A stretch of 19,451 nt of DNA from contig JAKSVN010000015.1 in the NCBI GenBank assembly GCA_024427125.1, forward strand, positions 1 through 19,451. The letters are read 5' to 3'. A program made the translations under genes and the position numbers. Shown piece by piece: positions 7,780 through 17,553 of the stretch (position 1 is the first letter of the stretch; every line of letters begins with the position of its first letter). The notes beneath the pieces are model-generated. The model searched no databases, was not told the origin of the DNA, and saw only the letters and a program-made list of their open reading frames with translations. This DNA is from Mycoplasmoidaceae bacterium. GTDB taxonomy: Bacteria > Bacillota_I > Bacilli_A > Mycoplasmatales > Mycoplasmoidaceae.

Positions 7780-7814
7780 GCGCTGGTTACTTAGCAACCG
7801 CGCTTTTCACCAGC
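7780..7814 (-). repeat. GC-rich hairpin with alternative pairing beside the terminator
   Basis: GCGC (7780-7783) and GGTT (7785-7788) pair with AACC (7796-7799) and GCGC (7800-7803). GCTGGT (7782-7787) can instead pair with ACCAGC (7809-7814). It sits between the last codon of the VirB2-like gene and the terminator and is unusually GC-rich for this DNA. It may stabilise the 3' end of the message. Confidence 0.45.
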
Positions 7815-7820
7815 CTAAAC

Positions 7821-8165
7821 CTAAGCTAGTAAGCTTACCAATTTAGCAGGTTCAGGTTTCCAGCCTTGAGCCACAAGGAATGGAAACAAGAAGTTCCATA
7901 ATAAAGGAATACTAATACCGGCTACTGCAATTAAAATAATAAATTTTACCATTGGCTTAGTGCTTTCTTTTAGGGCTTGGCCCATTCCACAGTCTTGTTC
8001 TTTGTTCATAGTCATTGCACCAGAAACAATTTTGAATGTAACAATAATTGTTCCAACAAGAACACCTGCAATCAATAAAGCATTAACAACCCAATGAACA
8101 GCGGTTGCGGTAGTTTCGCCTCACATCTGAGCTAAAACTTCCCAATAATCTTTTGCATTACTCAT
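7821..8165 (-). CDS. VirB2/TrbC-like two-helix membrane protein
   Basis: Small membrane protein of 114 aa, ending the transfer operon. Two hydrophobic helices lie at about residues 23-46 and 72-96 ('MVKFIILIAVAGISIPLLWN'), joined by a polar loop containing 'NKEQDCGMGQALKESTKP'. This layout resembles VirB2/TrbC-type subunits of type IV systems, short proteins with two segments and a cytoplasmic loop. No obvious signal-peptide cleavage site was found. ATG 8165 has the strongest ribosome site in the window, AAAGGAGG with 5-nt spacing, suggesting abundant product, as expected of a structural subunit. The reading starts 51 nt earlier than the internal hydrophobic Met because of one TGA-Trp near the N-terminus. 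Pilin function is inferred; a generic small channel subunit is possible. Confidence 0.7.
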
Positions 8166-8170
8166 ATTAA

Positions 8171-8178
8171 CCTCCTTT
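8171..8178 (-). promoter_or_regulatory. Strong ribosome binding site for the VirB2-like gene
   Basis: AAAGGAGG on the minus strand, 5 nt before ATG 8165, fixes the start upstream of the hydrophobic core. It suggests high translation relative to the neighbouring genes. Confidence 0.7.
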
Positions 8179-8185
8179 CTTGTGA

Positions 8186-8692
8186 CTACAAGTCATGTGA
8201 CTTGTTTTTATAGACTTTCTCGCCTAAAGATTTACAATTGTTTTGCAATTCTGTAAACCTTTCTTTTAGCTCTTTGTCTATTTCACTGGGCCTAAAAGCT
8301 TTAATAAGCTTATCACATTGGCCCAGTTGCCAAGAAGCTAACTCTAAGTCTTTATGATCGTTAGTTTCACTAAAGTCCCTAAGTCAGTCTTCAGCAAGTC
8401 CTAAATTCGCATGTAGGGCTTCTTTTTGAAACATTGAACATAGTTCAGCCGTAGGCTCTTGATTCCCAGCAATAACACCTTTTTTAACCTCGTGTTCTTT
8501 GCTTTGAACGGCTAAAGCTAAATTTAGCTTTCCCATATACTTATCAGCTATGTTAATGTTTTGTTTGATCCATTTATCTTGATCAAGCCCAGAGTTTTCA
8601 ACTTCGGCAAAAACTTCGTTTACTGCTCCAGATAACTCCAAATAATCTTTTTCTGTGAATGTTGGTTTATTTAACCTTTTAGAATTAGCCAT
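8186..8692 (-). CDS. Hypothetical soluble protein, 168 aa
   Basis: Unrecognised helical, soluble protein starting MANSKRLNKPTFTEKDYLEL. The frame runs through TGA at 8384-8386 (Trp); with the standard code only the first two thirds appear. ATG 8692 is preferred over an in-frame ATG at 8728 because GGAG (8700-8703) sits 7 nt before it and the longer form would overlap the preceding gene. It starts 1 nt past that gene's stop. It has no membrane segment or Cys motif. Position inside the transfer operon just before the VirB2-like gene suggests an element-specific cytoplasmic role; nothing more can be said. Confidence 0.75.
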
Positions 8693-8693
8693 T

Positions 8694-9206
8694 TTACAAC
8701 TCCAAACCTTTAGGTTTCTCATTTGCAAAACCCAATTTAATATCGATTAAGGTTTTTTCGTTATCTTTGCATATCTTTTCACAGTCAAATAATTTACCAG
8801 TATTGTGTGATCAGTCCATTGAACTAAGAATTTTTAAGTCATGTCCGACATCATTAGCTAATTGTTCTGGAAGCTTTATTTTTAATAAATAATTGCCACA
8901 GCCATCATTTATCAAATTCTTCTTATCATCAATTAAGCTATTTACTGAATCACAAATACTTTTATCTGCTTTATTGAGCATTAGAACTAGACTAAGCTTT
9001 TGCTTTATGACCTTTTGGTCATTTAATAGTTCGTTTAAGAATCAATCATGTTTATTTTCAAAGTTCTCTTTTTGATAAAAATCAAAAGTGTGTTGCATTG
9101 TTGATCCATCATTTGACAAGTCATAATCTTTTTTATTAAATACCTCACAATGTTGGTATCTTCATTCATGATCAAAGAATAAATATAAATTCTTTTCTTT
9201 AGCCAT
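8694..9206 (-). CDS. Hypothetical protein, 170 aa
   Basis: Unrecognised protein with the N-terminus MAKEKNLYLFFDHEWRYQ, an amphipathic strand-like start followed by mostly helical sequence and several Cys residues ('NDGCGNYLLKIKLP', 'LFDCEKICKDN'). Four TGA codons are read as Trp. It begins 1 nt after the stop of the 342-aa protein and ends 1 nt before the next start, so it is firmly embedded in the operon. The opening YLFFDHEW resembles in spacing the YLSLKYDGEW opening of the DprA-like protein nearby, but I do not think this establishes homology. No transmembrane segment. Function unknown. Confidence 0.75.
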
Positions 9207-9207
9207 A

Positions 9208-10236
9208 TTACAATTTCACCTCAAACTTCTTATCTGCCTTTATTTCATGCGATCAGCAGTCTTTAATTTCATTAACTGCTGTTTTAAATGAAACGGCATC
9301 TTTTAAATCAAAGTCTTCTGGTTGTGTTAAATAAATATTTAACCCATTACCAATACCGATCTTTCCAGTAATATGAAGCTTTTCATCTTCTAGATCTAAA
9401 AAGTCAATATTGCCCAAGTCGTTGCTGTTGTGAAAATAATATTTTCCTTTTTCTGTTTTATGTTCTGAAATTCAACCAGCAACATCGGCTTTTCTTAAAA
9501 GATAACCAAAGTTTGTATTAATATCACACTCATTAACTTTAATGCCCTCAATTTCTTTAGTCCTACCATTTAAAAGGTAGTTTGCAAATTCAGGCGTAAT
9601 GTTTGTATGATATTCTCTAGGTTTAGTCCTATTTCATCTTTGACCATCATATTCAAGCGAATTAACTTCATAATGAAGTTCATTTGTGTATTTATTTAAT
9701 TTAGCACCACACAACTTTTGATTATTATCCATGTTGTGTGTTTTAAAGCTTTCAGCGTTTAAAAGTCTGTTGAATTGTTCTTCGTTAAGCTTTTCAAATT
9801 TAAAAGCTTTAGAAAGCTCAGCTTCTGGATTAAGCTTATATTCACCCTCATTATCCATGGCTCAATTTCTCATATACCATTTACCATTTTTATAAAGGTA
9901 AAGGTATTCAATACAGAAATCAGCCTTTTCATAAAAAGCTTTTTCAGATTTGTCAACGAAAACTTTATCATTAGGATGAAAGATACAAGTATCTTTTATG
10001 TCTTGGTTTTGTTTATAAGTTCTATCGTTGTATTCCTCAAAAGTCATTTTTCTTTCAGGGTCAGTTCCTAAACAACTTAATCCTTTTAAAGCTATAAGCT
10101 TTCTTATTTGTTTCTCATCTTTATAGTTTTGAAACAAAATTTTACCATTATGGCTAACATAGCCATCAAAATGACAATAAATGGATTCTATAGATCCATC
10201 ATCATTTTGTATACCAATTCAACTTCTCGTGCTCAT
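9208..10236 (-). CDS. Conserved hypothetical protein beginning MSTRSWIGI, 342 aa
   Basis: One continuous frame joined by TGA-Trp at 10219, 9862 and 9634; the pieces look like separate ORFs under the standard code. The first 50 residues ('STRSWIGIQNDDG', 'IESIYCHFDGYVSHNGKIL') match a module I know from uncharacterised phage and plasmid proteins, where STRS-x-IG and IYCH-x-DGY are the constant parts. The remainder is hydrophilic, with several repeats of short beta-like stretches and Trp ('WYMRNWAMDNEG', 'ADVAGWISEHKTEKGKYYF'). GTAGGAGT 4 nt before ATG 10236 sets the start. The stop is 1 nt before the 170-aa gene. A role in DNA entry, copy control or defence evasion would be plausible for such mobile-element proteins, but none is shown. 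Confidence 0.8.
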
Positions 10237-10244
10237 AAATACTC

Positions 10245-11024
10245 CTACGCTGCCATTTCCATGCCTTTATTCTTTTCTTCTATACCAAATACTTTACGCA
10301 TTTGTCTAGGTTCTTCAAGAATAAAAACTTTATTGTTTTTAAAAGCATTAGCCATTTTAGGCGTATAAGCTTCTTTAACAATACCAACTTTAATATCTTC
10401 TACTTGACAGTAGTCAGATACAGCCTTAAGTTCTTTTCCTTTAAGTTCTGAAACAATTAAAGTCTTTAGACTTAATCCTAGATTAATTCTTTCATCCTTT
10501 TGAGTGTGATAGTCAACCTCAGGGTTTCTTTTTCAAATTTCAGAAACTCAAGCATTACCAGTATTTCTAACATCCTTTTGGACATTGTCCATAATCATTG
10601 CATCAATGCTCTCTGCTCTATCTTTTAGTTCAGGCAAAGTAAAGATATTTCCACTAGGAAATTCATTCATAATGCTTTTCATTTCTTTGTTAGACTTATC
10701 GACTCAAATAGTGCCAACATCGTTAGCCTTAAGTTCTTTAATATATTCTTTATTTAGATCATCAAACTTTCCATAAACTGTTACACAGTCTTTATGTAAA
10801 AGTCTGTCTTTTCCATAACAAAGCACACCAAATGGTGGTTTGTAAATTTGTTTAAGATTTTTTGGATAGTCAGAACTAATTAAAGTAATTCAGCTAGCAC
10901 CAACTTCAGCTGTAGCTTTCTTAATTTGTCCAACATTTAATTCTTCTTTCTTTTGAAGACTATCATAGATAGCCATTCATTCTCCATCATATTTTAGTGA
11001 TAGATATAGTAATATTTCATCCAT
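10245..11024 (-). CDS. DprA/Smf-like protein with degenerate Rossmann core
   Basis: 259-aa protein whose N-terminus resembles mollicute DprA: 'MDEILLYLSLKYDGEW', then 'ITLISSDYPKNLKQIYKPP' followed by 'FGVLCYGKDRLL' (about 49-75), matching the 'YP-x2-L-x2-I-x2-PP-x-VL' signature. Canonical DprA then has a GSR motif and a full Rossmann (SLOG) fold that loads RecA on single-stranded DNA. Here the equivalent stretch reads 'CVTVYGKFDDLNKEYIKELK', lacking GSR, so the protein is divergent or has a new role. Later segments 'LKTLIVSELKGKEL' and 'NNKIFILEEP' still look like SLOG strands. The start at 11024 follows AGAGGT. In a conjugative element, a DprA-like protein could handle incoming single strands. 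Homology is likely; function is inferred. Confidence 0.65.
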
Positions 11025-11030
11025 AATTTT

Positions 11031-11330
11031 TTACCTCTGTATTTCTTTTTGTTTTGTTTGTTGTTTTTCAACAAGCTTTAAATCATATCTTTCTAGTAAG
11101 TCTAAAGTTGCCTCAATGTTATCTATAGATATTTGCACCGACTCCTTTAAGTCCTTACTTTCTGCTGGCAAACTATTAAAATAGTTTTCTAAATCTATTT
11201 GTGCGTATGTCAGCACGCTCTTTAAAGCTTCTTTATTTTCTTTAGCATTGGCTTCGATTCTTAGCTTCTTCTCTTTCTTTGCTTTAGCAATAGCCCTAAA
11301 TCTAGCAATCTGTTTGTAATTAATTGACAT
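11031..11330 (-). CDS. Hypothetical coiled-coil protein, 99 aa
   Basis: Highly charged helical protein starting MSINYKQIARFRAIAKAKKE, with a basic N-terminal third and heptad-like Leu/Ile spacing through residues 35-90. GGAGG lies 5 nt before ATG 11330 and within the end of the 126-aa gene. It has no Trp and so reads the same in either code. Composition suggests a DNA- or protein-binding adaptor; no family recognised. Confidence 0.75.
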   Translation of the reverse strand: MSINYKQIARFRAIAKAKKEKKLRIEANAKENKEALKSVLTYAQIDLENYFNSLPAESKDLKESVQISIDNIEATLDLLERYDLKLVEKQQTKQKEIQR

Positions 11331-11711
11331 TTATACCTCCAGACCCTTTCCACTGCTATTCTTGACTACTCGACCCCTTTCATCAAGTTGTTTTCCTAGT
11401 AATAAATTCTTATAAATTTCTACTATTCTGAATTTACTTGCATAGATAACTTTGTCTATCTTAAATTCTTTAGCTTCTGTTGTGCCAATGTTTTGTCCAA
11501 AACATCGATATAGAAAAGCATCAGAAGTTACCATGTATTTTTTGTCTTTTATCTCAAAAAGATAATATGTAAAATTTTTTGCACTTATGTCATGCTCGTT
11601 ACAAAATTTGTTTACATTGCGCAGGATATTAAAATATTTCTTTTTGTCTTGTGCGGTAAGCTTCTTTCAGCCTTTGAATGGTCTTTCGACCTTAATCTGT
11701 TCTGTTGCCAT
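11331..11711 (-). CDS. Hypothetical protein, 126 aa
   Basis: Starts MATEQIKVERPFKGWKKLTA and ends SSGKGLEV. The TGA at 11667-11669 (Trp) and an upstream ATG give 126 aa instead of a 67-aa fragment. The N-terminal part is basic, while the central part ('NFTYYLFEIKDKKYMVTSD') looks beta-stranded, and 'FKIDKVIYASKFRIVEIYK' continues strands and helix. AAAGGAG before ATG 11711 supports the start, which overlaps the stop of the 56-aa gene (TAATG). The stop is directly adjacent to the start of the 99-aa gene. No family recognised. Confidence 0.75.
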
Positions 11712-11881
11712 TATTTCTTACTCCTTTGATAAGTTTTAACTACTTCACTTAATTGATCGAATCTTATTCGAGTTTCAATTAGCTTGCGTTTAAGCTCATC
11801 AAGAGCTTGATTAATCGCATCATATGCTTGTTCTTGCACAAGCTTGCGTGTTGATTCTATAAATTTTTTATTGTTTGCCAT
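11711..11881 (-). CDS. Small coiled-coil protein, 56 aa
   Basis: Short ORF in the operon, sharing its TAATG junction with the next gene. It begins MANNKKFIESTRKLVQEQAY and is helical throughout, with heptad-like hydrophobics and many Arg/Lys. GAAGGTG precedes ATG 11881. It would be missed by length cut-offs, but the ribosome site and close packing on both sides make it credible. Function unknown; may partner the ribbon-helix-helix protein just upstream. Confidence 0.65.
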   Translation of the reverse strand: MANNKKFIESTRKLVQEQAYDAINQALDELKRKLIETRIRFDQLSEVVKTYQRSKK

Positions 11882-11882
11882 A

Positions 11883-12200
11883 CTACACCTTCTTTCTTAA
11901 ATTCTCAACAGCTTTTCATAAAGCATCTATCTTGTCTGTTAGCTTGCTAAGATTTACTTCATACTTTCCAATCTTCTTATCTATCTCTTCGAGATATTGT
12001 TTAGCTCTTAAGAATACTGGATTCTTTTCCATCTTTTTTTCTGCATATAGGAGCATGCCTTCACGCAATATATAAGATTTCTTATCATTTGTCGCTTTGG
12101 CAAGCTGATCCAAAGACTCATAATCTCTTAGTGACATGTAAACTTTTTTGTATGGAACTATCGGTTGTGTTTCTTTTTCAACTTCTTGTTTTTTAACCAT
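11883..12200 (-). CDS. Probable ribbon-helix-helix DNA-binding protein
   Basis: 105-aa protein. Residues about 17-55 fit a ribbon-helix-helix fold: a strand 'YKKVYMSL', helix 'RDYESLDQLAKATND' and helix 'KKSYILREGMLLYAEKKM', with the usual short turn before the second helix. The C-terminal 45 residues form a coiled coil ('YLEEIDKKIGKYEVNLSKL') that could mediate dimer or partner contacts. AGGAGGG lies just before ATG 12200 and TGA at 11916-11918 is Trp. RHH proteins in conjugative elements serve as relaxosome accessory factors (MobC/TraY type) or as transcriptional autoregulators. The 13-bp palindrome at 4966-4994 would be a suitable target, but no direct link is visible. The fold is inferred from pattern only. 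Confidence 0.6.
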
Positions 12201-12202
12201 TT

Positions 12203-15034
12203 TTAAGCCCTCCTAGCCACTTTCTCTTGTTGTTTGGGTATTTGCTTACCCTTTGCTTCTTTCGCCGCTTTATCGGCTCTAATTTTGCTTTCGATGAATT
12301 GTTCATACCCACTCATGTCTGTATTTAAAGAATCTTGTTCTAAATTCTTTTCTCACAAGAACTTCATCTTGATATGAACATCATTACCAGAAGCAAAGAT
12401 TGCTTGCCCTTGTTCACCAGTCTTTAAGAAGTTTACTTCTTCACTCTTTAAACCTCCAACTTCAGCCAATAACTTATCTAAGTTACTAATGTCGTTAGCT
12501 AAAAGCTTAAAGATAAACATAAATTGACAACTGTTAATAATTCCTGTAGTCAATCTAATGATTTCACCATCAGATACCATATCGTTAATGTTTTGAGTAA
12601 TCAAAACAGCACGGCCCTTATACTTTCTAATTCTTTTAATAAAACCATAGAATCATTCAAGCGGAGCAGGGAACTTCTTATTAATAAGAAGGTGGAACTC
12701 ATCGCAGAACACCGCTGTATGATAACATTTATCATCATCGTAAAGAAGTCCAAGCTTTTGGTTGTAATCTTTGTTTTCTATACAAAGATCTTCAATAAAC
12801 CTTAAAAGTAGTCGCATTTGTGTTGTTTTAATTCTTTGTGGCACACCAGATTTGTTTAGCTTTTGAATATTGAAGCTAATAATTCTGTTGTCTAACTTTA
12901 TGTTAGTTGCACCATTTCAAAGACTTGCAAACACACCATCCTTAGCAAATTGAGCCAAAGGATAATAAATGCTTTCTAGGCTTGATACTTTGTATTTTGA
13001 CTTCAATGGATTCTTTCTTGCTTGTTTAAGCAAAGCTTCAGCTTCATTAGCAATATCAGTAAATATTGGCCAGTCTTTTGGTTTAAGCTTCTTAAAATCA
13101 GTTGAAGGGTAAATTCTTTTCTTGTGATAAGCTAAAACAACAATATCTATTAAAATAGACATAGATTCTTGATCTAACTCGTTCGCATATAAACCTTCAA
13201 AGAATTCTTCTAGAAAGAAGAAATGTTGTTGTCATGTATTGTGATTATCTGTTACACCTTCATCATCAGATGTAAGAAAGATTTCAAATGGATTAATCTT
13301 TCCACCAGTGGCAGATAGTCCAGAACAGTCGATAACATCACCTTTGAAGTTTTTAACTGCTAAGGTATATTCATTTTCTGCATCAATTAGAAATATCTTT
13401 CTAAATCTAGGGTTAACAATAAAGTTTCTTAAAATCTTTTTAACCGCAGTGGTTTTACCACCACCAGATTTACCAAAGCAAAAAGTGTTTCACATATTTA
13501 TTTTGTCATCAACTTTTGTAAAGTCAATCATTAAAGGGTTAGCACCATTTACTTTGTAACCATATAAGTCACCCTTTTCATCTAGATAATCAGAATAAAC
13601 AAAAGGGTAACTTAAAGTTAATGCAGTTGATCCAAGCATCATATTGCATTCTTTTTCTAAAACATTGTCGAAAGTAGGAATGTTTGCTTTGTAAGCATCT
13701 CATTGCTTACATGTGCAATAATTCATTTTCATTTTGGCTTTATTAATAGCTGTCTTAATTTGTCTTTCTCTTGCTTTAAGACCAGCTTTAGAATCTGATC
13801 AGAAAGTAACAAGATATTTGACTATCTTGATCTTTTCATCACCATTAGCCACATCATTAGCTAAATCTTGAATTGATCCCAATTCATGTTCTTTAGCTGC
13901 TTCTTCAACAATGTTTCTAGCTTTCTTATCTAAAGCTAAAGTATTAAGTCTAGTAATATACCTTTGCTTTGGTTCTTTGTTTCACATGCTTGCGGTCTTT
14001 TCAATCGACTTCATAACCATGTGGACTGTAACATTATCAATATTAAATATTGATTGGTTTCAAAATGCTTGTGCTATTTTAGGCACAGAAGTAATAATTA
14101 CAGTTCTGTAATATTTAGCATTCTTCTTATCGTTCTTATCAATAACATAGTTTCTTGCATTGAAATCTAAAGATTCTTTGGCTTCCATGCTTGGCATTAG
14201 TTTACTAATACAAGCTTCTGTGGCTTGTTTTGTTGCTGGATATACTCTTAGTCCAGCATCATAAAGTTCAGATTGTAACAAAGTAAAAGCTCTTTTAGCT
14301 TTATCTTCGCTTTCACTATTAACAATTAAGAAATATCTTTTTTGCGTAATATTATTTGTGTTTTGCAAAGAAGCTACTTCTTCTACTTTTTCAACTAAGT
14401 TTAGTTGTCTTAAATCGACATCTTTAACTTTGTAATTAGTTTTTCAAATCTCATGGTTAGTTTCTAACCATTCAAGATTTTTAGCAAAGTTATATGGTCA
14501 GTCAATTTTTACTAAAGAAATATTAATGTCATCAGTCAAAGTGAATAATGAATTAAATTTGTCTAGAAAAATTTCTAGTTCATCTTCATTAGCTAAAGAT
14601 ATATCATTTGGAATAATTTCATAGAAACAACAAATTTGTTGCGAGTAAGCACCTTTTGTTTTTCTTTCATAGAACCTTACATATGGCTCTTGTCCATCTT
14701 TAGATGGAAGAAATTGTCCAAATGCTTTATTAGCTTCTTCAGCTTTGTAATGTTTCTTTGTGGCAAAGCCTCATCTAAAAATTGCATCCCATAAGAAATA
14801 GTAAATCTTTACACCACCAAAAGGATAAGTGATCAATACTGATCAACCTATCATTACAGCAATAACTAATAAGATTCATCAGTTGGTTACACCACCAACA
14901 AAGATAACCAAAAATGCAGGAAGTATTGCCGTTAAGGCAACGATCAATAAATCTAGTCAAGTAAACCAAAGAAAAACTTTGTTTTGACTTTCTCTTCCAG
15001 CATTAGTCTTTGGCACTGCTACTGAACTTCTCAT
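12203..15034 (-). CDS. virB4: VirB4/TraE secretion ATPase with fused N-terminal membrane helices
   Basis: 943-aa core ATPase energising the type IV channel. The whole frame is open only with TGA as Trp (many internal). Two membrane helices (about residues 23-45 and 48-70) precede the soluble part; in Firmicutes systems such helices occur on a separate VirB3/PrgI protein, so this appears to be a PrgI-VirB4 fusion. The Walker A motif 'FGKSGGGKTTAVKK' is at about 513-527, followed by 'KIFLIDAENEY'. Walker B 'TAVFCDEFHLLI' is near 770-781, followed by 'RKYKGRAVLITQNINDM', the conserved sensor region. ATG 15034 is preceded by AAAGGAG; the VirB6-like gene stop TAA overlaps this start. The nearest described relatives are the TraE proteins of mycoplasma conjugative elements. 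Confidence 0.93.
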
Positions 15035-17085
15035 TATGCATCTGCTCCTTTCTTTCGTTGTTGTCTAAATAATTTAAATTCTTTCTTTTCAACTTGCAAT
15101 TTATTGAAAGCATCTTTTGAGCCTTTCATCTTATCGTTTAGCTTAAAGCCTGCAAATTGCATCTTTCCACTGCTATTTAGTTCGTATTTAGCTTTTCCTA
15201 AACCAAGCTTTTCAGCTTTCATTGCTTTAAGTTCAGAAAGTAATCCTTCTTTATCTTGTTTTCTGATATTAGCTTTCTTCTTACCTGCTTTAGCACCTCC
15301 AGCAATTCCTTTAGCTCCTAAAGCAGCAATTCCTACTAATTTACCTGCACCCATCATTGCACCCATAGCACCCATATCTGCTATAGTTCCTTGAAGGCTT
15401 GTGCTATCACCCATTCATTGTTGTAATAACATTGACATGTGGTAAGCACCAAGCAAACCTCCAACCATTACAATGGCTGTTACAGCACCTCAAGCTAAGC
15501 TTGTCTTATCAATGTTGTTATGACTTTCAATTCAACCAGTAATACTGCTTAACAAAGTTACACTCAAGCTAAATGCTGCTCAAGCTACAACAATACAGAA
15601 CATTTTGACTATGATTAACTTAACAGTATTGTTAAATTTAGCACCATCATCTTTGATTCCTATAATGGCAGCAATTACACTTCATACGGCTAGAACTGCA
15701 AGTTCTATTAGTCTTCTTGCAGCCATTAAGCCAAATAAACCACAGACAAAGATTGCACCAACAATGATAATAAAACCTACACCAACATTAATTAATGAAA
15801 CACCTTTAGACATATTTCAAGGCATAGTTCATGCCCAGTTAGCATCAGTGTTTCCAGTAACTAATTGATAAATCTTAACTACTAGATCGAATGTATTACA
15901 TTCACTAGGATCTAATGAAACCAAAATTCAATTTAAATATGATTGTTCACCACAAGTTACAGTTCTTTCAACTCCTCCAATAATGCCTTTTCATTCACCA
16001 CCATTAAACATTACTGAAAGTAAACTAAGTTGTTCAGTTCCTGTTCCATCAATTCATAACCTATTAAATTCGAGTCAAATACTATATTGTGGATCAGTTA
16101 TTCAAGGGTTATCAGCAATTTTTATAAAAGGTTCTAGTAAATCTTTAATTACAAATTCAGAATCACCCAGTTTAACTGTTTCTTCTAAACAGTGGAAACT
16201 ATATGTTTGAGCTCCTTTTAAAACCTCAGATAAACCATTTATAGCAGATGATCAAGATGTTTGCACTGTTGTTAATTGTGCAACTACATCTTTTAATTTA
16301 TTTGCTATTTCAGATGAAGTAACAACATGACCAGATTTAATGTTATTGGCAATCCAATCCAACACCTCTTTAAATTCAGTCTGAATGCTAGACATATTAC
16401 CTAAAGTATTTCTAACATTAGAAAGATATTCAAGTGTTCTAGAACACTTTTCTACTATGTCTTGTAAATTTGCAGAGGCTGCTTCTTTTTGAATTTGAAT
16501 TACTGCCTGTTCAATTAGTTGAATAGCCTGTTGGACATTGGCCATTATCAATTGACCATCTTTGTCGGTTAATTGAATTTGTATATTTAATGAATCAGCT
16601 AAACCATTTATACCATTAGTCATATTGGTTATAATGTCGCTAACATGTGCAGCTTCTATGTAATAGTGAATAGTTGTCCCACCAACTAATTCCATTAACA
16701 CAGAAGACAAAGAAGAAATTAAAATGAACGCTACTGGAATAGTTACTGTGCTAGTAATAGCAAGTAATGGTCATTTCAATTTAGATAAGAAATTGACTTT
16801 CTTCTTTGTGGCTAAGTGTTCAATGGTTAGAGCAATAATGAAAACAACCATTAGAACTAAACTAATAATTACTGCTGTAATTAAGAATTTAAATAAAGGT
16901 GAATTTACATCTATTACCATTCTGCCTTGTTGTGAATTAAATAGAATTTCACCTAGATCAGCACCACAACAAAAACTAAACGCTTTATAAATACCATTTA
17001 GTATATGTAAAGGCGCCGTGATTAATAGCGGGTAAAGAATACCAGCTATCAACGCTCCTAAAATTTGATTAAGAAATCAAAACAT
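15034..17085 (-). CDS. VirB6/TrbL-like polytopic channel protein
   Basis: 683-aa integral membrane protein, probably the inner-membrane channel platform next to VirB4. Helices are visible at about residues 8-30, 67-92 and 106-126, then a cluster at about 428-476, 494-518 and 533-556. Between 140 and 420 lies a large hydrophilic segment with coiled-coil-like and Cys-containing stretches ('HCLEETVKLG', 'VERTVTCGEQSY'), likely extracellular. The last 120 residues form a basic cytoplasmic tail with a Gly/Ala/Met-rich hinge ('MGAMGAMMGAGKL'). The start at 17085 follows AAAGGAGGG. The stop overlaps the virB4 start, so production is coupled. Call is based on topology and position: VirB6/TrbL proteins in Gram-positive systems likewise precede virB4. 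Direct sequence similarity was not tested. Confidence 0.75.
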
Positions 17086-17097
17086 CTTCCCTCCTTT

Positions 17098-17553
17098 CTA
17101 AAAATATCAAACCGCTAACATGACAATTGTTGCTCCAGCAACTGCCAAGAAAATATAAAGTCCTTTAATAACCCAAGTAGTTGGATTTTTTTGTTCAATT
17201 TCAAAACTTTGTTTTGTTTCTAAAGTTTCGTAATAACTTAGCAATGTTCCTTTTTTTCTTTTATGGCTTCATCAAATTTTTATGATTCCACCAAAAATTG
17301 TCATAGCCAAAAAGACAAAAGCAAATCTTGTTAGTCTTTCAAATAATCAAGGTTGTGCAACAATTTGTCCTTCTGATAAAGCTTTAATATAACTTGCATG
17401 AACAGAGCAGTTAATAATTTCAATTATTAAAGCTAAAATTCAACCAAAGAAAACAAAGTAGTTACAAATTAACTCCTTTAATGAATATTTGGAAAGATCA
17501 TAAAAGAACCTTCCAAATCTTTTCTTTGTTCCTGTTTGTTCCATAACTTGCAT
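17098..17553 (-). CDS. Three-helix membrane protein, 151 aa, of the transfer operon
   Basis: Membrane protein with helices at about residues 32-53, 76-97 and 128-149, and a Lys/Arg-rich loop between the second and third ('SHKRKKGTLLSYY'). The C-terminus ends MLAVWYF after reading a TGA as Trp, stopping at TAG 17098-17100. ATG 17553 has AAAGGAGG upstream and overlaps the stop of the surface protein gene. Its position between a surface protein and the VirB6-like protein makes it a likely channel component or an anchor or partner for the surface protein. No family recognised. TGG and TGA are both used for Trp here. Confidence 0.75.

Noticed and set aside
9634..9858. Independent small gene starting MDNEGEYKLN
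   Set aside because: In frame with the upstream ORF and separated only by a TGA at 9862; it is the middle of the 342-aa protein.
14775..14969. Separate 64-aa ORF at the start of virB4
   Set aside because: Lies in a different frame; the virB4 frame is open to 15034 with two membrane helices and a good ribosome site.
15104..15394. 96-aa plus-strand ORF opposite the VirB6-like tail
   Set aside because: Antisense image of the Gly/Ala/Lys-rich tail; no ribosome site and no plus-strand gene nearby. The other plus-strand ORFs were rejected for the same reason.
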